DNA of 64,000 bases, from positions 1 to 64,000 of the forward strand of contig JAURJT010000045.1 of NCBI GenBank assembly GCA_030832095.1, written 5' to 3'. The position numbers and the translations under genes were made by a program. This stretch comes from Gammaproteobacteria bacterium (GTDB lineage: Bacteria; Pseudomonadota; Gammaproteobacteria; Burkholderiales; Burkholderiaceae_B). Shown here one piece after another: positions 36,145 through 43,326 of this stretch (position 1 is its first letter; the number at the start of each line of letters is the position of its first letter). The notes beneath the pieces are model-generated. The model saw only the letters and a list, made by a program, of their open reading frames with translations, was not told the origin of the DNA and searched no databases.

Positions 36145-36159
36145 TGCAACGCACAAAAT
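36145..36159 (-). promoter_or_regulatory. 15-nt motif shared with 19168-19182
   Basis: Minus-strand ATTTTGTGCGTTGCA, lying about 40 bases upstream of the TATACT element of the dioxygenase promoter, where an activator site would sit. The other identical copy is upstream of the MFS gene. Confidence 0.4.
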
Positions 36160-36341
36160 GTAATCCATCCGCGATACGGAAGTTGCGTTCAAGAAGTTTC
36201 GGCGCAGGTGCGACAGACGATATTTTTTTACTTGACGGATGCTAGATCGAGTTTTAAGGTGAAGGGCGCTGACTACGTTCAGTGCGCTCGTCTGATCACA
36301 AGAATCCCGGTAGAAAAAATAGAGACAAGGATTGTTATCAC

Positions 36342-37319
36342 ATGAATAAAAGAAGACTCATCGCAATATCGCTGATCTTGGCCAATTGGTTGATGTTGAC
36401 GAACGCTTGGTCTGAAGACGCGTATCCGACTCGCCCAATCAGGCTGATCGTACCCTTTGGGGCGGGTGGACCTACCGACACCTTAGGGCGCGCGCTGGCC
36501 GAACGGATGTCAGATCAACTGGGACAGCGCGTGACGGTTGAGAATAAGCCGGGGGCCGGTGGAAATATTGGGACTGATCTAGTGGCCAAGGCTGCGCCTG
36601 ATGGGTACACTTTTTTAATTTCAACCAATGGCCCGTTGGCGGGCAACTTGACCCTGTTTGGTAATTTGCCTTATCACCCGCTCAAAGATTTTGCGCCGGT
36701 CACAATCTTTACGATCTTGCCAAATATGTTGGCAGTACACCCAAGCATCCCTGCGAATAATGTGATTGAGTTGATTGCTTTTCTCAAGGCAAATCCAAAC
36801 AAATACAGCTTTGGCTCTGGTGGAAACGGAACCAGTTCTCATTTTTCTGGTGAGCTTTTTAAAATGATGACGGGGGTCAGGATGGAGCACATCCCTTATA
36901 AAGGCGATGGCGCTTCGATGATTGATGTTCTGAGTGGGCAAGTTCCGATCGTTTTTGCAAGCGTATTGGCAGGAATGCGTTACACAGATTCCGGAAAAAT
37001 AAAAGCGTTGGCTGTGACCTCGCTGGATCGTGTGTCCGCGTTGCCGAATGTGCCGTCGATGGCCGAAGCCGGTCTGACTGGTTACGATCTTGCTGCCTGG
37101 TACGGCATCATGTTGCCCGCCGGTACGCCCAAGCCAATCGTGACAAAGCTGAACTCACTGATCGTAAAAATCATTCACACCCCAGACTTCAAATTAAGAA
37201 TTGAAGCCATGGGAGGCATCCCAGTCGGAAGCACGCCCGAAGAAGTCACTGAGGTTATTAAGAAAGATATTCCTAAGTGGGCCAAGTTAGTCAAGGAATC
37301 CGGCGCGAAAGTAGATTGA
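36342..37319 (+). CDS. Bug-family tripartite tricarboxylate transporter receptor
   Basis: About 325 residues from the ATG at 36342 (signal peptide MNKRRLIAISLILANW, cleavage near NAWSE); the frame is open upstream to 36282. The ligand loop is VPFGAGGPTDTLGR, and APDGYT follows. It is the first gene of a plus-strand cluster with a DECR-like reductase, an enoyl-CoA hydratase, a DUF35 protein and a thiolase-like protein, so it likely imports the acid that these enzymes degrade (inference). Confidence 0.9.
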   Translation: MNKRRLIAISLILANWLMLTNAWSEDAYPTRPIRLIVPFGAGGPTDTLGRALAERMSDQLGQRVTVENKPGAGGNIGTDLVAKAAPDGYTFLISTNGPLAGNLTLFGNLPYHPLKDFAPVTIFTILPNMLAVHPSIPANNVIELIAFLKANPNKYSFGSGGNGTSSHFSGELFKMMTGVRMEHIPYKGDGASMIDVLSGQVPIVFASVLAGMRYTDSGKIKALAVTSLDRVSALPNVPSMAEAGLTGYDLAAWYGIMLPAGTPKPIVTKLNSLIVKIIHTPDFKLRIEAMGGIPVGSTPEEVTEVIKKDIPKWAKLVKESGAKVD

Positions 37320-37323
37320 TTGT

Positions 37324-37343
37324 TTCGGGCGATAAGCATAGAA
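37324..37343 (+). repeat. 20-nt direct repeat, copy 1
   Basis: TTCGGGCGATAAGCATAGAA, just after the Bug stop. The copy at 40630-40649 differs at one base (T for A at position 15). The two copies bracket the four-gene DECR-to-thiolase-like block. Confidence 0.6.
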
Positions 37344-37353
37344 AGGATATTGA

Positions 37354-38136
37354 ATGATGTTTGCACCAGATCTTTTAAAAGGCCGTGTGGCATTAATTAC
37401 TGGCGGAGCGGGTGGTATCGGTTTTGAAATTTCTAAAACTTACGCTCGTCTAGGTGCGCAGGTGGTACTGGCTAGCCGAAGCCAAGAACGGCTAGATGGT
37501 GCTGTGGCTGAAATGGCTGCCGAGGGTTTGACTGCCATCGCGTTTAGGACCGATGTCCGAAACTATGACGAAGTTGAAGCGACAATCGAGAGGACGGTCG
37601 AACAACTCGGTAGCCTAGATATTTTGGTCAACAATGCCGCGGGCAACTTTAGTTGCCCCACTGCTGAACTTTCGCCTAATGGTTGGCGAACAGTTGTCGA
37701 TATCGACTTAAACGGCACATTCTATGGCTGTCGCGCTGGTTATAAGCATTTAAAAAATTCAGCTTACGGGGGCTGCATTATTAGCATCGTTACCATGTTG
37801 GGTCTGAGTGGCTGGCCTGCGGCTGCTCATGCCGCCGCCGCTAAGGCGGGCATCATTTCGCTGTCTCGCACGCTGGCGGTTGAGTGGGGTGGCGACAATA
37901 TTCGAGTCAATACGATTTCACCAGGGCCCATCGCGGACACCTTAGGTGTTCAGCGCCTCTATCAAGAAACTGGGCGAGAAGAGCTTGAGCGTAAGAAGAC
38001 CGCCTTAGGTCGTTTCGGTCGAAAGAGTGAAATTGCGAATGCGGCTGTTTATCTTGCGTCCGACTTAGCAACCTACGTGACCGGTGAAAATATGGTCGTC
38101 GACGGCGGCCGGTGGTTGAAGTATGTGTCTGCCTAA
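37354..38136 (+). CDS. SDR reductase, peroxisomal-type 2,4-dienoyl-CoA reductase-like
   Basis: A 260-residue short-chain dehydrogenase with cofactor loop TGGAGGIGFE. The classical Tyr of YxxxK is absent: the region reads HAAAAKAGI. This matches 2,4-dienoyl-CoA reductases of the DECR2 type, which use Asp and Lys. NNAAGNFSCP, VVDIDLNGTF (with the Asp), LAVEWG and the late GPIADT further support this. It would reduce a 2,4-dienoyl-CoA to a 3-enoyl-CoA with NADPH. It is followed by an enoyl-CoA hydratase. A general 3-hydroxyacyl-CoA dehydrogenase role is less likely given the missing Tyr. Confidence 0.8.
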   Translation: MMFAPDLLKGRVALITGGAGGIGFEISKTYARLGAQVVLASRSQERLDGAVAEMAAEGLTAIAFRTDVRNYDEVEATIERTVEQLGSLDILVNNAAGNFSCPTAELSPNGWRTVVDIDLNGTFYGCRAGYKHLKNSAYGGCIISIVTMLGLSGWPAAAHAAAAKAGIISLSRTLAVEWGGDNIRVNTISPGPIADTLGVQRLYQETGREELERKKTALGRFGRKSEIANAAVYLASDLATYVTGENMVVDGGRWLKYVSA

Positions 38137-38202
38137 GCGTGCATGACAAAGCGTTAATCGATCGCGCGTAAGCTTTTAATTCAAAGGATCACGGAGAAAA
38201 AC

Positions 38203-39000
38203 TTGACTAAGCAATTAGTGAAAACATCAAAAATTGGTGCAGTACTAGTGATCTGCCTGAATAGTCCAGAAAATAGAAACTCTCTGACACCTGAGTTTCG
38301 AAAACAATTGGGTGAGGCCGTGGCACTCGCCGATAACGATGCCGAAGTCAGAAGCGTGTTTCTGACGGCGGAGGGCCCGACCTTTTGTTCGGGCGGTGAT
38401 CTGAAGGCGCTTACAACCAGTTGTGATCCCTGGACAGTACATCGGCGCTTTCGTGCACTTAAAACATGGTTGTTTCCGTTAGTAGGGCTCGATAAGCCCG
38501 TGGTCATCGGCGTCAATGGCCATGCGGTGGGTGGCGGAATGGGCTTAGCCTTAACCGGCGACCTTGTGATTGCAAGCGAAAGTGCAAAGTTTATGTCTGG
38601 ATTCTTTAAGCTTGGTGTGATGCCAGACATTGGAATGATGTACCACTTGCCTAGGTTGATTGGCATGGCTCAGGCAAAGAATTTTCTGTTCAGTGGCGGA
38701 ACGTTTACGGCCGAGCAAGCTGCGCAGTTAGGTTTAGTGTTTAAAGTCGTGCCCGATGCTGAACTTTACGAGGCCGGACTTGCTCAGGCGCAGCGCCTGG
38801 CCGAAGGCCCTGCACAGGTGATGGGGCTCGCTAAAACCTTGATGGCGCGTTCGTTTGAAACATCGCTCGCTGATATGTTTGCCTTTGAAGGCTTTGGTCA
38901 AGCGCTTGCCATGTCAAATCCCGAGTTTCATGAAGGTCTTGAGGCGGCACTCCAGCGCCGAGAAGCAGATTTTATCAACGCCAAAGATTTAAAATTTTGA
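38203..39000 (+). CDS. Enoyl-CoA hydratase/isomerase (crotonase) family
   Basis: A 265-residue crotonase-fold enzyme starting at TTG with GGAG upstream. LNSPENRNSLTPE, TFCSGGDL (first oxyanion hole) and VNGHAVGGGMGLALTGD (second) are clear. At the position of the usual catalytic Glu the sequence is SGFFKLGVMPD, typical of the PaaG/isomerase branch, which often lacks that Glu, so isomerase activity is as likely as hydratase. This would suit the preceding DECR-like reductase, whose 3-enoyl-CoA product needs isomerisation. Confidence 0.87.
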   Translation: MTKQLVKTSKIGAVLVICLNSPENRNSLTPEFRKQLGEAVALADNDAEVRSVFLTAEGPTFCSGGDLKALTTSCDPWTVHRRFRALKTWLFPLVGLDKPVVIGVNGHAVGGGMGLALTGDLVIASESAKFMSGFFKLGVMPDIGMMYHLPRLIGMAQAKNFLFSGGTFTAEQAAQLGLVFKVVPDAELYEAGLAQAQRLAEGPAQVMGLAKTLMARSFETSLADMFAFEGFGQALAMSNPEFHEGLEAALQRREADFINAKDLKF

Positions 39001-39019
39001 CCTCGTGCAAGAGAAAATA

Positions 39020-39445
39020 ATGAACTCTGAATTACCCATTCCCGTTGCAAATCCTGATTCGCAAGTGTATTGGGATAGCGCGAATCAAGAGCGTCTGATG
39101 ATCAGGCAATGTCAGGCCTGTAAAGAATTGCACTTTATGCCACGCTACCTTTGTCCAGCGTGTTGGTCGACTGAACTTGAATGGATTCAAGCCAGTGGGT
39201 TTGGCGTGGTTCACAGTTTTACCATCGTCAGGCGTGCGCCAATGAAAGAATTTGATCACTTGGTACCGTATGTAATTGCCCTGATCGAACTTAAAGAAGG
39301 GCCTCGTATGATGACGAACATTGTGGGGCAAGATGCACTTGAGACCCGTATCGGCGATCAAGTGAAAGTTTGTTTTGAAGCACGGGGGCCTGCGGCCAAG
39401 GTGCCACAGTTTGTCAGGCATCTTGCCAAAGAGGTTGCGAATTAA
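39020..39445 (+). CDS. Zn-ribbon OB-fold protein (DUF35 family), partner of thiolase-like protein
   Basis: About 141 residues from the ATG at 39020 (an in-frame GTG lies at 39005). The N-terminal rubredoxin-like Zn ribbon shows CQAC and, fourteen residues later, CPAC; an OB-fold follows (GFGVVHSFTIVRRAP and VPYVIALIELKEGPRM). DUF35 proteins bind CoA esters and complex with SCP2-type thiolases or aldolases such as Ltp2. The stop is immediately followed by the ATG of the thiolase-like gene, consistent with a stoichiometric complex. Confidence 0.88.
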   Translation: MNSELPIPVANPDSQVYWDSANQERLMIRQCQACKELHFMPRYLCPACWSTELEWIQASGFGVVHSFTIVRRAPMKEFDHLVPYVIALIELKEGPRMMTNIVGQDALETRIGDQVKVCFEARGPAAKVPQFVRHLAKEVAN

Positions 39446-40627
39446 ATGACGCAGACGATGAATTCAATTCGCAATAAAGTTGCTATCGTTGGTGTGGGTG
39501 AATCGGATATTGGTAAAGTACCAACGATGAGTGGTTTAGGGCTTAACGCGCAGGCCGCCCGGCGCGCCTTAGATGATTCGGGGTTAAAACTTTCTGACAT
39601 CGATGGGGTCTTGACTGCGTACTCATTTACCGAACCTTACTTCATGCTGGGTAGCGTCCTGTGTGAATATCTGGGAATCAAGCCGCGTTATACGGCTTCA
39701 ATGATCGTTGGAGGCGCATCCCCAGCAGTGATGCTTAAGCATGCCGCCGAAGCAATCACGGCGGGACATTGTCAGACAGTATTAGTTTGTGCCGGCGAAA
39801 ATCGTGCCACTGGCCAAAGCCGCGATCAAGCTGTCGCGGCGTTAATGGCGGTGGGGCATCCTTATTTTGAAAAGCCTTATGGCCCATCGATTCCCGCTTT
39901 TTATGCCATGATTGCGCGTCGTCACATGGAGTTATTTGGGACCACCGAAGAGCAGATGGCCGCCGTTTCGGTGACAACACGCCAACATGCGTTATTGCAC
40001 CCAAACGCACATATGAAAAAGCCAATTACGATTGAGGATGTCATGGGTTCAAAGCCCATTGCGGATCCACTAAAGATCTTGGACTGTTGTCTGCTCTCTG
40101 ATGCTGGGGGTGCTTTTATTGTCACATCTTCCGAGCGGGCCAAGGATTTACGAAGCAAACCTGCTTATCTTGCTGGGATCGGTGAATATCACACCCACGA
40201 GCATTTAATTTGTGCGCCGAGCCTGACTGAGTTTGGAGCGGCTGAATCAGGACAAATAGCGTATCGAATGGCTGGCTTAGGTCCGTCGGATATTGATGTC
40301 GCTGAGTTATACGATTGCTTTTCGATCGTACCGATTATTGAGCTTGAAGAGCTCGGCTTTTGTAAACAAGGCGAGGGTGGTAGTTTTTACCAAGAGGGAC
40401 ACGCTCGTATCGGTGGGCGGTTGCCTGTTAACACACACGGCGGTATGTTGTCGCATGCGCATGCGGGCGCGGCGGGTGGGTTGTTTGGTATCGTCGAGGC
40501 TGTTCGCCAGTTACGAGGCGGTTTGGGTGCGCGACAGGTCGAGGGTGCCGAGATCGCCTTAGTGCATAACGAAGGGGGCGTGCTGTCGTCGCACTGCACG
40601 CTGATACTCACTAAAGATAAACAATAA
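39446..40627 (+). CDS. Thiolase-superfamily (SCP-x/Ltp2-like) protein lacking the nucleophilic Cys
   Basis: A 393-residue thiolase-fold protein of the lipid-transfer/SCP-x group. At the position of the thiolase nucleophile, where classical enzymes have a Cys in an S/A-C-S/A-SG context, the sequence is VGGASPAVML with no Cys. LYDCFSIVPI, GGMLSHAHAGAAGG and SSHCTLIL keep the later motifs. Ltp2-type retro-aldolases act with DUF35 partners and also lack thiolase chemistry. The ATG abuts the DUF35 stop. It therefore may cleave a 3-hydroxyacyl-CoA by retro-aldol chemistry instead of thiolysis; classical thiolase activity cannot be excluded without an alignment. Confidence 0.82.
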   Translation: MTQTMNSIRNKVAIVGVGESDIGKVPTMSGLGLNAQAARRALDDSGLKLSDIDGVLTAYSFTEPYFMLGSVLCEYLGIKPRYTASMIVGGASPAVMLKHAAEAITAGHCQTVLVCAGENRATGQSRDQAVAALMAVGHPYFEKPYGPSIPAFYAMIARRHMELFGTTEEQMAAVSVTTRQHALLHPNAHMKKPITIEDVMGSKPIADPLKILDCCLLSDAGGAFIVTSSERAKDLRSKPAYLAGIGEYHTHEHLICAPSLTEFGAAESGQIAYRMAGLGPSDIDVAELYDCFSIVPIIELEELGFCKQGEGGSFYQEGHARIGGRLPVNTHGGMLSHAHAGAAGGLFGIVEAVRQLRGGLGARQVEGAEIALVHNEGGVLSSHCTLILTKDKQ

Positions 40628-40629
40628 GA

Positions 40630-40649
40630 TTCGGGCGATAAGCTTAGAA
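40630..40649 (+). repeat. 20-nt direct repeat, copy 2
   Basis: TTCGGGCGATAAGCTTAGAA, directly after the thiolase-like stop; 19 of 20 bases match 37324-37343. Confidence 0.6.
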
Positions 40650-40659
40650 GCCGCTACAC

Positions 40660-40675
40660 CGCCCGCCAGCGGGCG
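40660..40675 (+). terminator. GC-rich hairpin after the thiolase-like gene
   Basis: CGCCCGC-CA-GCGGGCG is a perfect inverted repeat whose innermost pairs must open for a loop. It lies 33 bases after the thiolase-like stop and has no T-run, so it may be an mRNA-end hairpin rather than an intrinsic terminator. Confidence 0.35.
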
Positions 40676-40681
40676 CTATGT

Positions 40682-40771
40682 CTTGCGGCATGCGATGCCC
40701 AATCACGTGGTTTGAAGCTTGGTTTGTTTGAACCGGGTGCGTAAAGACGTCAGACTGAAATCACGGGCCTG
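40682..40771 (+). pseudogene. Decayed fragment of RHH gene (90-bp repeat, copy 2)
   Basis: The segment reads LAACDAQSRGLKLGLFEPGA and then hits TAA where copy 1 (32701-32790) has a CAA codon. It matches copy 1 at about 84 of 90 bases. There is no start, no 5' half and no ribosome site, so this is a relic. It lies between the thiolase-like gene and the convergent Bug gene. Confidence 0.75.
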
Positions 40772-40777
40772 CTGTTA

Positions 40778-41758
40778 CTACTCAAGCTTGACGCCAGCTT
40801 TTTGAATGACGTCACCCCACTTCGCGTATTCGCTCTTGATGAAGCTCGCGAATTCTTTTGGGGTGCCGCCAATGGTTAGCATACCGGTTGAATCAAGCTT
40901 GGTGCGAATCGCTGGATCTGCAATCGATTGGAGCAGTGCCTTGGATAGCACCTCGACGCGAGCGGGATCCATGCCTGCGGGCCCGACGATTCCCATCCAA
41001 CCAATGGCCTCAAAGCCCTCGAGGCCTTGCGCGGCGATTGGGCGCACACTTGGAAGCGTGTCGATAGGTTTGGCGGTGCTCACGGCCAAGGCGCGTAGCT
41101 CGCCTCGATTGATGAACGGTATGACTAACGGTGCGGCTTCAAAGAGCACTTCGATCTGCCCGCCTAACAAGTCGGTGACAGCAGCAGGGCCACCCTTGTA
41201 GGGTACGTGCTGCATCTTGATACCTGCCCGTTGTTTGAACATCTCTTGTGTGAGGTGGCTGGTTGACCCATTGCCTGGCGAACCAAAATTCAAGCCGTTG
41301 GGCTTGGCCTTGGCTGCCTCAATCAAGTCGGCAAGCGATTTGATATTTGACTTTGCAGACACAACCAGCGTTTGCGCGACAGCAGCCACAAGCATAATTG
41401 GCGTAAAGTCTGTTCGCGGATCGTAATTGGCCTCTTTGAAGAGGTGGGGTGCGATCCCCAGCGGGCCACTAGCATTCATACTAAGGGTGTAGCCATCGGC
41501 GGGCATCCGAATCAGATATTTACTGCCAATTGTGCCGCCCGCGCCAGCTTTATTATCAATAATGACGGGTTGCCCCAGATATTTAGTCAGCCCTTCGCCC
41601 ATCATGCGAGCGAGCGAGTCGACGGATTGCCCAGCAGGATAGGGAACAACCATCGTAATCGGCTTATCGGGAAACCCATCTTTAGGTTGAGCCGCAGCGT
41701 TAAGGCCAGACGTCGCCAGTACCAACGCCGTCAATAGTTTTAGAGGAATCAGGTTCAT
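40778..41758 (-). CDS. Bug-family tripartite tricarboxylate transporter receptor
   Basis: A 326-residue receptor with signal peptide cleavage near NAAAQ, ligand loop VPYPAGQSVDSLAR (Gln-Ser in place of Gly-Gly) and MPADGYT. It is divergent from the MmgE/PrpD gene and sits behind a promoter element (41789-41803) shared with the dioxygenase operon at 35-36 kb. The Shine-Dalgarno sequence is poor. It is monocistronic; its stop lies close to the RHH relic. Confidence 0.9.
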   Translation of the reverse strand: MNLIPLKLLTALVLATSGLNAAAQPKDGFPDKPITMVVPYPAGQSVDSLARMMGEGLTKYLGQPVIIDNKAGAGGTIGSKYLIRMPADGYTLSMNASGPLGIAPHLFKEANYDPRTDFTPIMLVAAVAQTLVVSAKSNIKSLADLIEAAKAKPNGLNFGSPGNGSTSHLTQEMFKQRAGIKMQHVPYKGGPAAVTDLLGGQIEVLFEAAPLVIPFINRGELRALAVSTAKPIDTLPSVRPIAAQGLEGFEAIGWMGIVGPAGMDPARVEVLSKALLQSIADPAIRTKLDSTGMLTIGGTPKEFASFIKSEYAKWGDVIQKAGVKLE

Positions 41759-41788
41759 AGCTTTTTTCGATATTGTCTAATGAGTAAA

Positions 41789-41803
41789 CTAGTATAGGTC
41801 GAG
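41789..41803 (-). promoter_or_regulatory. Promoter-like element shared with 36096-36110
   Basis: Minus-strand CTCGACCTATACTAG with -10 TATACT (41791-41796), 31-45 bases upstream of the Bug start. TTGTAT, 19 bases further upstream, is a possible -35 box. Confidence 0.5.
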
Positions 41804-41905
41804 TCTTGCGTACAGATACAATGCGGAGCTTGAAAAGAGAGAAATATAAAAATAGCGCCTTGGGGTGTTGACTTCCCTAAGCGGTAGAGCATCAAGGGGA
41901 CTAGG

Positions 41906-43267
41906 ATGAAAAAAACAGAATCGTCAGTCAGCCGTGAGTTGGCACAGTGGGTGAGCTCGCTCCAATACAAAGATCTGAATGCCGAGATCATTCGGTATGC
42001 CAAGCGCTACTTGTTGGATGCCCTGGCCGTTGCCTGGGCGGGCTCGAGGGCGATGGGGACAGAGGGGGCTCACGCCTGGGTGACCGCGCAAGGCGGTAAG
42101 GCTGAGAGTCGAGTCTGGTTAACCAACGAGTATCTGCCGGCCACTTCTGCGGCGTTTATCAATGGCATTTATGCGGCGGCGCTTGATTTTGATAGCGTCC
42201 ACGATCAGGCGACGTCGCATCCGGATATCGTCATCATCCCTGCGCTGATGGCGCTTGCCGATCGGCAACCCATGCATGGCAAAGATTTTTTAACGGCATA
42301 CATCGCAGGCGCAGAAATGCATGTGCGCCTGTGCATGGGGATTACTCATAATCCAGGCTGGTTCATGACTTCAACGCTTGGGGTGTTTGCCTCTGCGGCG
42401 ATCTCGGCGCGCGTGCTCGGCCTAGATATCAACGGCATTCATACCGCGATGGGGATTGCTCTGAGCCGTGCCGCAGGGACACAGCAATCTTTGGTTGAGG
42501 GGGCGTTGGTCAAGCGATTGCAGTCTGCTTTTGCGGCGCGAGACGGCGTTGAGGCAGCGTTTTTAGCCCAGTGTGGCATCACGGCGCCTAAACAGATGTT
42601 TGAAGGTGAAAGAGGCTTTGATAATTTGTACGAGCCCCTTGATCGCGCCCGAACCTTGGGCGGCCTAGGTCAGTCATATCTGCTTCAAACCTTGACCTTA
42701 AAAAATTACCCAAGCTGTTTTTGTAACCATGCTGCGATTGTGGCGACTGAGCAGCTTGTTGCACAGCACCAATTAACAATTGATCAACTGGCGGGCTGCA
42801 CGGTGAGGATCACGCCTTACATGAATCGCTTGGTTGGCGCGCAATTTTCGCTTGGGGATAGCCCTCAGGTTGCCGCGCAATTTAGTGTGCAATACTCAAT
42901 TGCAAGCATTCTGCTACGAGGGTCGTTTAGATTGCAGGATATCGATACCGACGCAGTGCTTGACCCCGCGGTTATGGAATGTATTCAGAAGATCAAGATT
43001 GAAATTGATCAAACAGAATCAGGAAAATTTACCCCGGCGACCGTAATCATCCAAACAAAAGCTGGAGAGCTGTTGAGCTGTACGGTGAATGAGATTCCGG
43101 GTACGCCAGCTCAACCTCTGGATGACACGCAGGTGAGGGCGAAAGCCATGACATGTTTGACAAGCGGGCCCTACGCAATGACTGAGGCACAGGCCTGCAA
43201 ACTGATTGCACGAATCGATGCCATCGATCAGCTTGAAAACATGCAAGACTTTTGGAATCTTGCTTGA
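41906..43267 (+). CDS. MmgE/PrpD family protein
   Basis: A 453-residue protein of the 2-methylcitrate dehydratase / cis-aconitate decarboxylase family. The N-terminal all-helical domain carries the family pattern YLLDALAVAWAGS and the NGIYAAALDFDSVHDQATSHPD stretch (about residues 85-107) with the active-site Asp and His. LKNYPSCFCNHAA in the middle is also typical. Members dehydrate, isomerise or decarboxylate citrate-like acids or hydroxy-diacids. A Bug receptor gene follows 59 bases downstream on the same strand, giving an uptake plus enzyme pair. Confidence 0.88.
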   Translation: MKKTESSVSRELAQWVSSLQYKDLNAEIIRYAKRYLLDALAVAWAGSRAMGTEGAHAWVTAQGGKAESRVWLTNEYLPATSAAFINGIYAAALDFDSVHDQATSHPDIVIIPALMALADRQPMHGKDFLTAYIAGAEMHVRLCMGITHNPGWFMTSTLGVFASAAISARVLGLDINGIHTAMGIALSRAAGTQQSLVEGALVKRLQSAFAARDGVEAAFLAQCGITAPKQMFEGERGFDNLYEPLDRARTLGGLGQSYLLQTLTLKNYPSCFCNHAAIVATEQLVAQHQLTIDQLAGCTVRITPYMNRLVGAQFSLGDSPQVAAQFSVQYSIASILLRGSFRLQDIDTDAVLDPAVMECIQKIKIEIDQTESGKFTPATVIIQTKAGELLSCTVNEIPGTPAQPLDDTQVRAKAMTCLTSGPYAMTEAQACKLIARIDAIDQLENMQDFWNLA

Positions 43268-43326
43268 AGCACAAATCTTGACTTCCTGGTACATATCATT
43301 GACTTAAGAAGAAAACGGAGACTCCA

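Noticed and set aside
32586..40771. Transposon bounded by the two RHH-related repeats
   Set aside because: No transposase, terminal inverted repeats or target-site duplication were found; only decayed similarity supports past recombination.
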